A stretch of DNA of 64,000 bases from Ophioderma brevispina (GCA_023653785.1 JAMKCH010007089.1:62001-126000); one strand, 5' to 3'; shown: positions 45,501-58,059, numbered from the stretch's first letter. A program made the numbers and translations. Notes: generated by a model from the sequence alone, not told the origin.

Positions 45501-45790
45501 AAAACCACTTGGTGATTTGCTTTGTGAGTTTTTATTGGGGTCTTACAAAATCCTCTTCATTCAACATACGTAAGGAATGATGACACATATTCAACATCAG
45601 TAAGATGATGAACATTATTCAACACCCGGTTAAACCGATGGATACATCAGTGGTAGCTATGTTGCAAGTGAAATCCACTGTTATATCAGAATACTAATTG
45701 CATGTCTTAATTAAAAACATATTCTTAAAGCACTCCATGTGTGAAGACTTTGTGACTCTATAACCAAGGTACAGTTTACAACAGACTAAA
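45501..45790. other. Non-coding stretch
   Basis: No feature recognised except short reiterations of ATTCAACA..AGTAA near 45560-45630. Confidence 0.5.
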
Positions 45791-46330
45791 AAGAGTAAGT
45801 AAATGGCGGCCATCTTAGAATGACACCATGTTGTCATGCAACAAAATTTGAAATGCTCAAGAAAAACTTGTGCTCCACTTATGATTGTATGAAAAAAAGA
45901 CGTTATACATATTATTTAATGCAAATATGTAAAAATAGAGTTAATGGCGACCATTTTGGAAAATGGCCGTCATACTGCCATGGATAAAACCTCAATGGCT
46001 ATTTGGTAGAAAGTCTTTTTAAAACATCCAATGTGCATCAAATTGCATGCTTGAATGGCTAAAGCACCTATTTATCAATCAATCTCGAATCGAGAGAATA
46101 AAAAGCAAGTAATGGCAGCCATTGAAAAAATGGCCGCCATTTTAAGTAGAGGACAAATCTGCGATGCCCTTATAGCTAAAAAACCTTTATTATACCGCCC
46201 TAGATATGTGGCCAAATGTCATGCTGTATCAGCCAAGTGCACCCAATACCCCCAAATATTGCACATATATACTCTACTACCAGAAAAGGCAAAAAAGGTC
46301 AACAATTGACCCAAAATATGAGTCAGTAAA
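45791..46330 (-). repeat. Inverted partner of 41.0-41.4 kb repeat (right arm, part 1)
   Basis: It contains AAATGGCGGCCATCTT (45802), TTAATGGCGACCATTTTGGA (45941) and AAAATGGCCGCCATTTTA (46127). Read inverted, 46130-46320 follows the same order as 41015-41200: GGTCAA..TTGACC, TATATGTGCA, GTGCACTTGG, ATTTGG, TAGCTATA.GGGC and CGCAGATTT. Confidence 0.75.
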
Positions 46331-47452
46331 AGGTAAAAAATGGCAGCGGTAATCATTCCACTTAATGTATTTAAGAATTCTAAAATGGAAACCTCATTCT
46401 ATTAAGATATTGGTAGTAGAAAAAAACTACTATTGACATTTGGTTCAATACACCCCAATTTAATAGTTCATTTTTATTGAATGCTGACTCCAATACCATT
46501 GCTGTTAAATATCGTGCCGTATCATTCAACCAGTTTTGATATGAGGGCAAAAACGGGATTTATGAAGCCTCCTAGAATACTGTATAAATAATAAAATACT
46601 ATCTAAGTTATATCTATATAATATCAAAGTTCAATATTTAAGTCCTACGATTTCACAGACTAATGAGACAAATAGTTACCTTTCCACAGACACCAAATAT
46701 ATTCTGATCACTCCTGTAAAATCTGTTGATCCCGGGGAGAGCTATTTAAGGCCAAGTAAAAAAATAATAAAACGTTGATCGGCCAGACCATTTGAAAAAA
46801 AGCTGGTGAGGGAGGCTTTATTATAGTTATTTTATTATTTTTCAAAGGTGGCCGCCATGTCTAGATGGCCGCCATGAATATTTGAAGATTGGACGTTTGC
46901 GTTGGGGATAATAGTAGTATGTAAGAAGGTTGAAGGAAAGAAATGCTCAACAAATGAAGGATTACTCTTTAAAATAAGGTTATGAGAGTTCAATAGTGGC
47001 TCCCGATATTTTTGTTTTAACTTCATTTCCCCCTTTTTAAAGGGGGGGGCCCTGGTTTTTTTTTTTTTTTTTACTTTGTTGCTTTTTTTTTAAATACGAA
47101 ATATCAAAATCGGTGCGGCTCCAAAATCGGGAGGAGGGCGGGGAGGTATGCTAACTGGTTTTTTTTACTTGGCTTAAGAGAGTGGATCTTTAATCAATTT
47201 GACTCCAGAATTGACCCTAGAAAGTGCCAAAAGAGGTCAAATAGACCCCAAAAGAGTGTGAATAAAAAGCTATCAATTGGGCAATTTACGGTGGAAGTTA
47301 ATATTTTGAGATGAAGCAAGATGAATAGACAAATGTTTGCATTGGTGTCAGCTAGCATACCACAAGATTTGGCATCAATTGACGAAACGATTGCCATGTT
47401 GGCAAAGGTGGAAATATCATCATCATATTTGACTTTTGTCGAAATCCGTAGA
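46331..47452. other. Mixed spacer with satellite remnants
   Basis: A palindromic pair GGTGGCCGCCATGTCTAGAT/GGCCGCCATG lies at 46849-46876. A satellite-like GACCCTAGAAAGTGCC.AAAGAGGTCAAATAGACCCC lies near 47210-47250. T-runs near 47059-47080 and 47085-47093 flank a low-complexity stretch. No gene. Confidence 0.5.
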
Positions 47453-47880
47453 TTACGTTTTGCAAAACGTCTTTATCATATATTGCTGCTCCCACTTCAC
47501 AGAAAAGCTGGTATCTCTGCTGAATAGCATATCAGAGTAGGTTAGTGATTTGCTACCTCTACTTGGGACATGGAAGACTCCACAGATTAAAGGTCTGATA
47601 TTCTGGTCCTTGACTTGAAAGCAATGCCTCATTGAACTGTCCTCTATTCTGTGCCACAATTGCCACAGTGGTAATAGGAGGATTTCACCATAGATCCGAT
47701 ATTCGGTAGATGTTGTTTCCAGCGAGATATTTTCAGCTGGCATGAGTTGATGTAATAAAGTGCACTTCTTAAAAGGTCTGAGCTCCACCTTCATGTCAAT
47801 GTTCTGCACCATACAGTAAGCTGTTTTCCACACAGCCTGTAAAAGGCAATCTAGTTGCTCTGGAGGACAAACGACTTCAT
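47453..47880 (-). CDS. Uncharacterised protein-like ORF, ~140 codons
   Basis: The minus-strand frame is open from about 47878 to a stop at 47453, longer than expected by chance in this composition. A first methionine at 47833 gives MWKTAYCMVQNIDMKVELRP. Upstream in-frame codons read PPEQLDCLLQAV. Further along are ISLETTSTEYRIYGEILLLP, HRIEDSSMRHCFQV and ICGVFHVPSRGSKSLTYS. No family motif is recognised. It lies between inverted satellite arms and may belong to a mobile element or be a host exon. Confidence 0.3.
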
Positions 47881-48559
47881 ATTATTACTTATCATAATAA
47901 TAAAAAACAGTTGTGATATTTCAGGGCAGAAATAACCAAAAGATCAGATTTTTTAACAACATTTTAGTATAGCTTTCATTCTGACAGGACCACTGTTCTC
48001 TGCTACTGGATTGTTTTTGGGTTAAATTTTGGACAATGGGGTTGGGCCATTTTGATCCCTTTGTTCAAAGTTTTTTTCATTGCGGTCAGTAAAAGGAACA
48101 CTAAATCAAAAGGGAATTCCTCAAAAAATTACAAAGGGACAAACTTGGTACCCAAAATTACAAAGGGAGCAAATCTGGCAAAAGTGGACTTTTACCTAAT
48201 ATTTTCGCTTGCAAAAATCTATTTTTTCTTAGGGGTTATGGGGACTTTTGGAATGGGAGCCGTCAGCCCCCACCCTGGTTACAAGCCTGATAGTGTGCAT
48301 TATTACGAATTTTAACAGAGCAAGGACTGCAGATAATGAAACCATGCATTAATGGTTAATATATTGTGGACAAATTAGGTGTATTTTACCCATTCTTATC
48401 CAAAGTTTTCAATTTTTGGATGTCACACTATATAATAAATATCGAAGAGATTTTACTTGACGGGGTAAGATTTCAAAACGATCTAACCTTCGTGCATGGT
48501 TAAGCTTTTATCAAAGCTTATCAACATTCCTTCAAAGACTTAGTGGTTTGAAACAAGAA

Positions 48560-48790
48560 GCCTTCGTCTTCTCATATCTCCCTTTAATTTCATTGTACCT
48601 GGGCATGACTCGGGTCCTGTCAAAGTTAGGATTTGCTACAGGAAGCGGACTGACTTACGTAGTCTAAGGTGTTTCAACTATATAAAAGCTTTTAGGGAAA
48701 TCGCCTTAACAGGTTGTAACCAAAAGGACATGGTGAGGGAGGACTATAAAAAACCATGGTTCCGTTACTAAAGCGTGTAATGAAATTGCA
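48560..48790 (+). pseudogene. Possible non-LTR retrotransposon linker fragment
   Basis: Across frames, plus-strand text reads GHDSGPVKVRICYRKRTDLR, then SLRCFNYIKAFREIALTGC and DYKKPWFRY. This is reminiscent of the endonuclease-to-RT linker of LINE ORF2 proteins (a SDH..V.V stretch, then RSFR.FN). It is very short and isolated, so the call is tentative. Confidence 0.4.
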
Positions 48791-49039
48791 TCACCTAACA
48801 CTAAAATAGCAGCTTACAGACTCTTCGAATGAAGGCAGTTACAGTGGGTTAAATACACAAATGACCCACTACAAAATTGTGAGGGAGACAATCTTTATTT
48901 AATTGCCCTTATTATCCAAAGTTTCAATTTTGGAGGTCACTACTGATAAAAGTGAATAAAGGTTTTAAAATTGGCAATTGCATGCCGTAATATTGAAAAC
49001 ATATGCATACCAATACAATTTTCCTTGTGGTACCCATTT

Positions 49040-49840
49040 AAGTCATTGTTTAACTTTTGGATTTGCTGGGGTGTACATTCAAATTCTTTCAATCTACAGC
49101 AATGGGCAAATTAAATATAATACTATTACATTTTAAAATTAAGATGGAATATCACCATTTGATTTTAACCATATTGTGTTCAATTTTGACCCCTTTGGGC
49201 CCCAGTTTCAAATTCAAAATTCTCTTGAATTCTACAGCTATATAGGGGGGAAATTTACAATAAGTACATTCATATGAAGTCAAAATAAATAAATCACCTT
49301 CTATGATTTTTACCTAGTTTGGGTCAATTTGGACCCTTTTTAACCCTTTGGGTCAAAAATAACCCCAGATTCCAACATTCAAATTATTCCAATCTACAGC
49401 TATTTTAAATTATAAGTGGAACAAAGAACTATTACATTCAAAATTAAGATGGAATAAATACATCACCATTCTAGATTGTTACCCTATTTGGGTCAAACTT
49501 TGACCCTTTGGGTCCTTTCGGGGGTCAAAAATCAACCCAGCAGATTCCACCATTCAACTTCTTTGATATACAGCAATATAGTGGGGAATTAAAAATAATA
49601 CATTAATATGAAGTTGGAATCAAAATTTCTATGTTTTACCTAGTTGGGTCAATGTTGTGTACCCTTTTTGGTCATTTCTGGGTCAAAATTAACCCAGATT
49701 CCAACCATTCAAATTTTCTTGAATCTTAGCTATAGAGGGGAATTGTATTAGTAATTACTTTCAATATGAAGTTGGAATAAATAATCACCATTCTATGATT
49801 TTTACCTAATTTGGGTCCATTTGGACATTTTTTTGGCCCA
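49040..49840 (-). repeat. Satellite array, ~165-bp unit (right arm, inverted)
   Basis: About five units run in opposite orientation to 40170-41060: TTTGGGTCAA..TTTGACCC, TTTGGGTC, CAGATTCCA.CATTC, TTCAA..TACAGCTATA, TAGGGGGGAAATTTA and AGTTGGAATAAATAATCACC. Spacing is about 155-170 bp. It is non-coding. Confidence 0.88.
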
Positions 49841-50046
49841 ATAAAAAAATAATTGCACCACTTCTATTTCTTAATCCACACAGGTGATGATCCACACAAT
49901 AAGATGTCCCTACCACCTGGTACCATTGGCATTTCTACTCGACCACCTAACCTATCTCGAAAAAACTAGAGCCCCTTTCACAGTACCTCTTGTTAACACA
50001 AGTTCAACACATGATACCAAAAGTTATCGTCGATGAGGCGAGCAGC
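49841..50046. other. Spacer
   Basis: No feature recognised. Confidence 0.5.
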
Positions 50047-50883
50047 AATTTCGTATCCTGAAAGGGGACAAAACGACACTATTGTGCAGCCTCAGATACC
50101 ATGGCAACACAAAATAAATGATAACATTTCTGCAATGGTTAGCTATAGCCAGGTAGGGTGTAACCAAGGATTGATTACAGGGGGGAAATTTCCCTTCAAA
50201 GAGTTGAATGTTTACCACATTATTGCTGAATCATAAGGATTCCAAAAAGGTATAGTTGTATTAAATCAGCTAAGGTGTTGTTACATATATAGGCTTACAC
50301 AGCAAGATCCCATAAAAGTGATCATTTCAATTGCACAGGGGTTAAAAATTTTAAAGTTCCTCTGATTTAGATAAACTATGGTGCGATAAGTAAGATATGG
50401 CATAGATTTGATGGTATAAAATGATTAGTACCAATGTACGGGACAACAAGGTCTTCACGTCATGTATTTCAATGGGGAGACCTTGTTACTTTAAAACACT
50501 CAAAAACTATTACTTATTTATCCTATACGCTCCATTCCATTCATTTGCAGCCACTTTTTAACTAAATTGGAGCAACTTTTAACTTTAAAAATAGACCCCC
50601 TGGACAACAACATTTAACCTTTGACAGGTGTTGTTGTTTTAGCCTTAACTCTTAAAACGTTGGGATTAAGGGTAGTACACCTATGACCTTTTGGCATCTT
50701 TTGGTTGGACAAATTATGTGCATACTTTTCCAGATTTGACCCCTGTGTAATCCTTTGCGTATCCCTGCATGGTTATAAGCTACCCAGCCAAAAAGCCACT
50801 CATGCATTTTTGTGTAGAGATAGTTGTACTGCGGCTCTTGAATAAAGAAGTATCGTTAGGTCCCCTTTCAGGATACCCAATTT
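50047..50883. mobile_element. ~840-bp TIR-bounded element
   Basis: The left end AATTTCGTATCCTGAAAGGG, then GAC-AACGA.ACT, is matched inverted at the right by GTCCCCTTTCAGGATACCCA, then ATTT. The shared arm is about 30 bp with few mismatches. No clear TSD was found. The interior holds an ATACCATGGCAAC motif (50094-50106) and unremarkable ORFs of 64-67 codons. No transposase; superfamily unassigned. Confidence 0.6.
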
Positions 50884-52689
50884 GGCTAAAAATTCCTGAT
50901 GGCTTAATGACAGTTTCCTTTAGTCGAGCTAATATGAGGTCTTAATGTTCTGTAAATGGTATATCTTATACGACTGTGTTTAAAAAATTTTAAGTTTTCG
51001 AAAAGAAAATATGCACGAGGGATAAATCATGTTTAAAAAATAGCCGGCTCTCTTAAATGTAGGTCACACCTTCAGGTTATATGAGTATTCGTCCGAAATC
51101 ATATCTTGGGTCCAAACACCTGGGAAAATATAGAAGAAGAAAATATGTTGACAGTTTTGGGACAGCGTTATTATGGAGTTCCACCCCAATTGCCAATGTT
51201 AATAGCTTTACGTACGGGTAGTATGCTATTTCAAGGACTAGTGACACAAACAGTAATGTAACACAATAGTCCGCAAGCGACAGGGATAGGCAAGAAGACT
51301 CTGATAATAATAGAACCCGGGGTTCAATGGAACTTAAGCACAACAAATATTCATTTACAGATGTGATCTGTTTTATTCTAAAAAAAAAACCAGGTCAGCA
51401 CCCATGTTGTGAAAAACAAAGAGTTGCACGTCTATGAAGAAAGAACTGGGAACGAGAAATTCAACAATGCAAATAGATGAAGAAGAATTGCAGAACGCAA
51501 ATCGCACTTTGCGAAACCAACAAGCATGTAAAGAGGTACCTAAATATTCTTGAAGGCGGGAGGAGGGAACCAAATCAGGGTGCTGTGGCCGGTATAGGGA
51601 GGAAGGCACCTTAGGTACCTGTGGAACTCAAAAGACTATTATATAGTACGTATTAACTCAAACGTCAAAGCAAATATGCTTATACGTTGCAGACAGTCTT
51701 CATAAACAATATCTGTGAAATATTCTAAAAAATATGGTTCTCCAAACAAAAATTACTAAGAACTCAATCTATCCTGTGTCCCTTGAAGAAGCTTTCGCGA
51801 GGAGGACCCCCAGTGGACTGCTGGAGACCTAAGTGTTCCAAAAAAGAACAAAGGGGAATAAGTAAAGTAAGTTTGGTGATATAAATATACTGAGCGGCTC
51901 TTAAAGAATCCTTTATGCATAATTAACCCACACCGGCGTTTTATGGTCAGTTACTGCTTTAAACCTTCAGGGGATAAATATTGCATGCGTTTATTGATTT
52001 ATTAAAATATAATGCCGGGCAACTTCCAGCAAAATTAAATTGGTTTTTTTTTTACACCTGGACAACAAAATATACTAAAGGTACACAGTGACATTAATTT
52101 GGATATTGAGTTTCCTAAGAATTGGCTGGATGTGAAAATATCCATCAGTAGAAGTACACCTCACTTGTCTTGTAAGTGGTAGTTTGGTGAATTATTTACC
52201 AAAATAGAATTAAATACCTCAGATCCACCTAGATGACCTTGCTTTTCAGCAAATTTATCAACTGTTGACATGCATAATTGTAAAATTTTTTAATAGTAAG
52301 TAGTTGCGTTATAGATCACAATTTGATGAAATTAATTGAGAGAAAAAGGGTACTCTGAAACAATCTGCGGGTATTTACAGTAGGGTATGATAATGTGAAA
52401 GCTGGAAGGGTGGGCTCGTTCAAATGCGAACGACCCACAATTTGATCAAACGCACGATTCAGTCAGGGACTTTAATGAATGCGCATGACCCAAAATTGAT
52501 AAGGCACAATTCTACGGACAAAACGGTACTTAACAATACTCTTTAAGTGAAATTCGAGCGGGTATCGGTATTTCTCAACCACAGGAGCCGAGAGTGGGAA
52601 TAGATATTTCATCTTTGTCTCCCACTTTGTTTGCGTGGTGTCCCCGCGGGGAAGATTTTACGCCAATAACAACCCAACAATTAAAGGTC
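50884..52689. other. Non-coding stretch
   Basis: Short minus ORFs at 51077-51346 and 51373-51609 and a GC-richer patch near 52590-52690 (SPTLFAWCPRGEDFTPITTQ in the plus frame) look mildly protein-like, but nothing supports a gene. No repeat recognised. Confidence 0.4.
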
Positions 52690-52773
52690 ATCTCTCGCTT
52701 CCTCTCTTTGCCCTCTCTCTCCTCTCTCCACTCTCTCTCTCTCTCCCCTCTCTCTCTCTCACTCACTCACTCT
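52690..52773 (+). repeat. (CT)n microsatellite
   Basis: An interrupted CT/CCTCTCT tract ends in CACTCACTCACTC. Arginine/glutamate and serine/leucine runs in overlapping ORFs are artefacts of this tract. Confidence 0.95.
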
Positions 52774-55544
52774 GACAAGCAGCAGCCGAAACAAAATCTG
52801 TTCAACAGTCAAAAGTGGTCACATGGTTACAAAAAGTAAGGGCTCACTATAAATGCAGTTCAAGACTGGGTTTGTTATGAAAATATCCAGATCAAAAGTT
52901 CTTCTCGAGAATTCAAACATGAATTTGAGATTAGTAAATTCATTCACACCATCGTGACATGTTCAGAATTCTATGCCAATTGTAACTTCCAAATCGCCCA
53001 CCTCCAGTAATAAATAGCAGACTGTGAAAATGATGACAACGACAACATAGTCCGCTATAGATAACTACTTTTTAAAGAGAAACATAAGCGCACCTATTGC
53101 CTACTCTCCAATCTTGACATTTTTGGCCATTGGAACACAGAACTTTTTATCATAAGCCAATTGCTTGGAATGTGCATGTAAGCATGCAAATTGAAATAGC
53201 TGCTTTGATAGCTGCTTTTTTTTTCCTCTTTTCTTTTTCAATCAACAAGACTATGATATTTGTGTCCGTGTCATCAACACCAACCCCGAACACAAAGACA
53301 CTGATGAAATTAACATAATGTATTGAGAAAATGACTAAATTTTATGCTTTACTAAAGTCAAATTGAGAACGCAAATGCTAAATGGCAAGCTAATAGTACA
53401 TATAGGCTGTCTAGGCCTTAAAAAACTCCCCGTGTTCAAATACATACTCCCAATATTTTCCAGATATTCGATAGCCCCATGCCTTAGGTGGGTATACCAG
53501 CATATAAAGGGCTTCTTTTAAAGAAAATATTATTATGCGTGGTTTTTGTTGTGTTCGGCCTCATCAATTGGCCTCTTACAGTAAACAAAGAGAGTTTTGC
53601 ATGTTTTTTGCTGCATGAAATTTAAAAGTTATGGACAACATATTTTCTCCACAATGCTTACCTTGTCATACATATCATACTGTACACACATTTTAAACAT
53701 TTACTGAGTCATTTATCATGTTGCAACAATGCATAACGTACACAATCTGTAATTTTAGTATAAGCGTCACAACGCTGCTACTACCAAAACACCATAGACG
53801 AGGAAAGGGTTACACTGAGATTCCTCCTAATTAGAAACTTTAGAGTTTCTCAACATTTATCTCTTATTAATAACTACTTCAGAGATTTTTAGTAGTTTTG
53901 GATAGGTGACAGCCCATATTGATTTAAAAAAAAATGCCACTCTCCTCCAAATTGTGTGCACAACCATCCAAAATGATTGGCTAAATCCTAATAAACGAAT
54001 TTAACGATAGCACGAAACTTCTTTACTCCTTTTCCATCCTTCGGGTTGTGTGCGCAAAGTCAGCTGACTATTATTTTAATTCTATGTCGTCCTCCGGTCC
54101 CATGACAATTTGGAGATTATTAACCGACATAAGTCTTGATCTGAAGTGCGTATTATTGTTTTCATGAAATTCACCCCGCAAGTGTGATTTTACTAAGATA
54201 CATTATGCACGATGTTATTTCAACGGGCCTGATTCAGCGGACATAATCATGAAACTCTGGGATGATCGAAGTGTTTTGGTTCCTTTATACCGCATTTTAC
54301 ACTGTAGACTATCGGAATCCTTCTGGCCCATGAAGTTCCAGTCATATCTTATTTTCTAGGTATCATATCGTGACACTGGGGGAATCCAAGTTTGAAAACG
54401 CCCGTCGAAATTTCGTTTTACATTTCTTAAGTCTGCGATACACTTCAACAAAGGTTCATAAATGTGGTTAAAGGAAACTACTCTCATCCGAGTACATTGT
54501 ATGCAATATTGAGCAAACCCAACGCACTGGTGATAACATGTACAAGCTTTAAAATAAAGCTTTAACTCACTTTTGAATTACGATTTTTTTTAAATAGTAT
54601 CGTTTTAAATGCTTGATGTGGCCAGTGAAATGCGTTTTTTTTAAGCGTGAGAAAAAAAAAAGTTTACAAAACAATTTATATGTCCTGGATATTAAGTAAG
54701 TTAAGTACGCCTAAATGAACTAAAGTTCCGATCAGACATTGTACTGGGTGGGGGGGGGGGCTTTGAAAAGGGGTTTCTTGAAAGGGTTTGAGGTTGGAAG
54801 AAGGAGGCTTCATGATAGTAAGGCAAGTCCCGATGCCGTGGTGATTACACATAACTACGCCATATATTCATGAAAAAAATGTCTTTTCCCACTAATGATT
54901 TTAATCGTGAAATTTTGAAATATTAAATTCAACTTTAATATTTTAATCAGATTGAAGGCTAACTCCCCCACCCACTACACATCCCCACAATGAAGTGTCA
55001 TTGTAACTTCGAAACTTTCAGTAGTAAGATCAAAGTATCATAGAGTTGATAACAACAAAGCAGCAACAGTATTCTAAAAAAAGAAAGGTGTTTTAATGTG
55101 CCGGTTGTAGTTGAAGTAACTGATCTCCCTCGTATAATGTTTCTGTAATTCAGCATTCACGAAAGACTGAAGACTTTCCACGAATGTATTTTCAATTATT
55201 TTTAATGAAAAAGGTTTCTTTTCTTGCTAAGAAGGCGTTAGCGCAAAACGAACCCAATTTTTCTTGAAATCTGGAGACATATTACTTCTGTGTTGTTCCT
55301 TTTGAAGAACCTGTAAAACTAAATTATACCAATTTTTTTTTAAGTTTCCCAATAGATATTGTTTTACAACTTTAGTGAAACGATGTCCGTATAGGGACTT
55401 ATTGATTATTTTATGTCATTCAACTTTAATTTTACCACGGAGGTCCATTTCACCATAAGGCTGTTTTTTCACTAGGGCGTGTGTTACACAACATTACAAA
55501 AGGTATATACAATGCATGTGATAACAACAAACTTTTAAAAGAAT
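52774..55544. other. Long AT-rich stretch, no supported feature
   Basis: I see no gene, RNA or structured repeat. A G-run lies near 54750-54759. The 62-codon ORF at 53130-53318 has no motif. Confidence 0.45.
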
Positions 55545-57275
55545 CATTTAAAGGCGTAGATGAAATGTGCCTTAAATTATGCTTAAATATACTGATGGTT
55601 GCTGATTTTTTGAAGTTTAGCATCAAGATTGTTCCAAGTTACTGCACCTCTGTAGGATAGACTACGCTTCTTGTAACCTCCGTTTTGGGTAACGGATTGT
55701 AACATTATACATGTTGTGACGAAAGTTATAATTATTGCTAGTAACTGAAAAATGCCAGCAAAGATATGGAGGTGCCAGGTCATTCAAAATTTTTTTAAAC
55801 CAAGAGCGCACCAATTGGTAACGTGCCTATGCGAACGACGTCGCCAACCACGGTGATTAAACTCTTCAGGACTAGGGGTATACCAGGCTACACCACAGAT
55901 TATACGTGTTGCCCTGTTCTGTATAATCTGAAGACGATTTCTACTGTAGTACACAATTTTCCTTCGCCCCAAACAACATTGCAATAGTCTAATTGTGGCA
56001 GGATAATGGCATATAAGAGAGTAGTTAGATATCATTAAGGAACATAATGACTTGCATTTGTGTTAAACATAAACCAAACCTTTCAAGTGACTTTTTGCGA
56101 CATTTTCAAGTTGCTGATTAGCATTTCATTTCTCATCAATGATACTCCCGATGCTTAAATTCAATGCACATCTGGTTGAAGACTGACATTAATAATTTGA
56201 AATAGACAAAATTATCGATCTGTAACCGTATATAACGCTGTCTTGAAACCTAGTTAACATAAATCTGACTAGCACACATTAAGACTTATTTGTTACTTTC
56301 AGCCATCTGGGGTTTTTTAAAGTGTGAATATCTCATTATTTTGAAATATCAATCAATTGAGTTGGAGCATAATAGATAATGGTTGTCATCACATACATAC
56401 TACCTTTACAATGGGATAAATAGTTTGGCAAATCATTAATATATAGAAAATCCAAGAGGACCATCAATTGAACCTTGAGGCATTCCAACTAATATTGCAC
56501 AATCAGAAAGTATGCCGTTGACGGAATAAAAATTAGTTGACCACTTAAATAATTTTTTTGAACGCTTTACTGCAATAGGTACTTACTCCCTACTCCATAC
56601 CATTTAAGTTTATTACAAAATGTTTGATTTTACAGTATCAAATGTTTTTTTTTTAAGAATCAAGTTGCATAAACCAACCATTTTTTACCTCTAGCTATTT
56701 CCCCCTAACCGTCCTCATTACATTAATTAAAGCATAAAGTGGAATGAAGAGGTCGAAAGCCAGACTGATTACTATTTATTATATTATTTACATTTAGGTA
56801 GGTATGAAGTTGATCAAAAACAGCTCTTTCAGCAATCTTAGAAATTACATCCAAAATTGAGATAGGCCTATAGTTACCAGGATCGCACGGGTCACCAGCC
56901 TTGAAAACTGGGATTACTCTAGCTCTTTTCCAGCAGATGGGAAACTTACTAATGGTGAAAGAGTGATTAAGTGAGTAATTACTGGTGTGATGATTGGTGC
57001 AGCCAATTTAAGTAGTTTAGAAGGAATAATTTCTAGACCAGTAGCCTTTTTGTCATTTAATTTCAATAGTTGTTTAAGGACATATTCATGAGTGACAGGA
57101 ACAAAATCAACATGTGGCCCATTATTGTCATTCTCATCAATGTGTGTGTTATAATTACAGAACTCATTATCTTTAAGTTTCTCTGCAAGTTTAGGTCCAA
57201 TTTCTACAAAGTAATTATTTAGTGCATTTGCAATATCTTTATCTTCAGTAACTTGACCTGATTAATTTATTTTAC
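55545..57275 (-). pseudogene. Non-LTR retrotransposon RT pseudogene, nearly full RT span
   Basis: The minus strand reads in order VTEDKDIANALNNYFVEIGP (57255), then LNDKKATGLEIIPSKLLKLA and CWKRARVIPVFKAGDPCDPG, then NYRPISILDVISKIAERAVF near 56860 and NNIINSNQSGFRPLHSTL near 56760. A gap or decay follows, then GMPQGSIDGPLGF near 56490 with INDLPNYL. A degraded YADD-type block lies near 56380. C-terminal text includes LPQLDYCNVVWG near 55980, LQIIQNRATRIICGVAWYTP near 55900 and NHRGWRRRSHRHVTNWCAL. The final block is YRGAVTWNNLDAKLQKISN near 55620. Several frameshifts make it inactive. The lineage is a LINE of the CR1/L2/Jockey group, not resolved further. Confidence 0.85.
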
Positions 57276-57359
57276 AGTGTACAGAATGAATACCGGCCAC
57301 ATTGTTCTTTTTATATCAGTATCCAAAACAAATATATACAAAAGTAATGGTTTTATTAA

Positions 57360-57603
57360 CATTTCTTGTCTAGTTTAATCATATTTTCACAAAAGGGGCA
57401 AAAGGTCCATTTTTTGCTGAATATTTTGATAAATAGGCCCAAAATTTAGAGAAATTTTGACACCAAAGTCCACTTTTTGTGGATCATTTTGGGGGTTAGG
57501 TCCACTTTTACCAAAAAAGGTCCACTTTTTCGAAAAAAAGTCCACATTTTCGAAGTCCCGCATTCCCCTTCCCCCCTAAAAATAAATCCTGCGTACGGCC
57601 CTG
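57360..57603 (-). mobile_element. TIR element end, CAGGGCCGTACGCAGGAT family (inverted)
   Basis: The right terminus AAATAAATCCTGCGTACGGC/CCTG (ending 57603) is the inverted counterpart of 37368. GTCCAC-rich text (GGTCCACTTTTACC, AAGTCCACATTTTCG) precedes it, as in the other copy. The far end is uncertain. Confidence 0.65.
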
Positions 57604-57818
57604 TTTGTAACATAAGTAATGTTTATTGGATAGCTACAAATGTTACTCCAATGTATATAGTACGTCTATTTTATGAGCAATTAATGTGTCAACGGGAACT
57701 CGTTCGTTACTCGACGCGGAGTATCTAATCGTTGGATAAGGGGTTTCGATGGGACATGAATATGACCGCCAAGACAATGTTAGAACAAGTTTGAAGGTTA
57801 TTCCTTATATTTCTGCTT
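57604..57818 (+). repeat. Direct duplicate, unit 1
   Basis: TTTGTAACATAAGTAATGTT, TAGCTACAAATG, TGTGTCAACGGGAACTCGTT, GGAGTATCTAATCGTTGGAT and TGTTAGAACAAGTTTGAAG recur in the same order at 57880-58058, with about 85% identity and small indels. Confidence 0.88.
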
Positions 57819-57879
57819 CAAATGTCATTTACCAGTTATAATTCATTGTGATTTGCAATTTGCAAAGCTCTCCTAAATT

Positions 57880-58058
57880 TGTAACATAAGTAATGTTTAT
57901 TAGGTAGCTACAAATGCAAATCCAATGTAGTACGTCAATGAGGAATTAATGTGTCAACAGGAACTTGTTCGTTACTCCAAGGAGTATCTAATCATTGGAT
58001 AAGGGATTCCGATGAGACATGAATTTGACGATGTTAGAACAAGTTTGAAGTTTATTCC
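57880..58058 (+). repeat. Direct duplicate, unit 2
   Basis: This is the second copy of 57604-57818. It ends at TTATTCC, immediately against the 3' end of the Jockey-like fragment, so the retroelement inserted at or near the repeat end. Confidence 0.85.
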
Positions 58059-58059
58059 T

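Noticed and set aside
52575..52839. ORFs rich in Arg/Glu or Ser/Leu
   Set aside because: Artefacts of the (CT)n tract.
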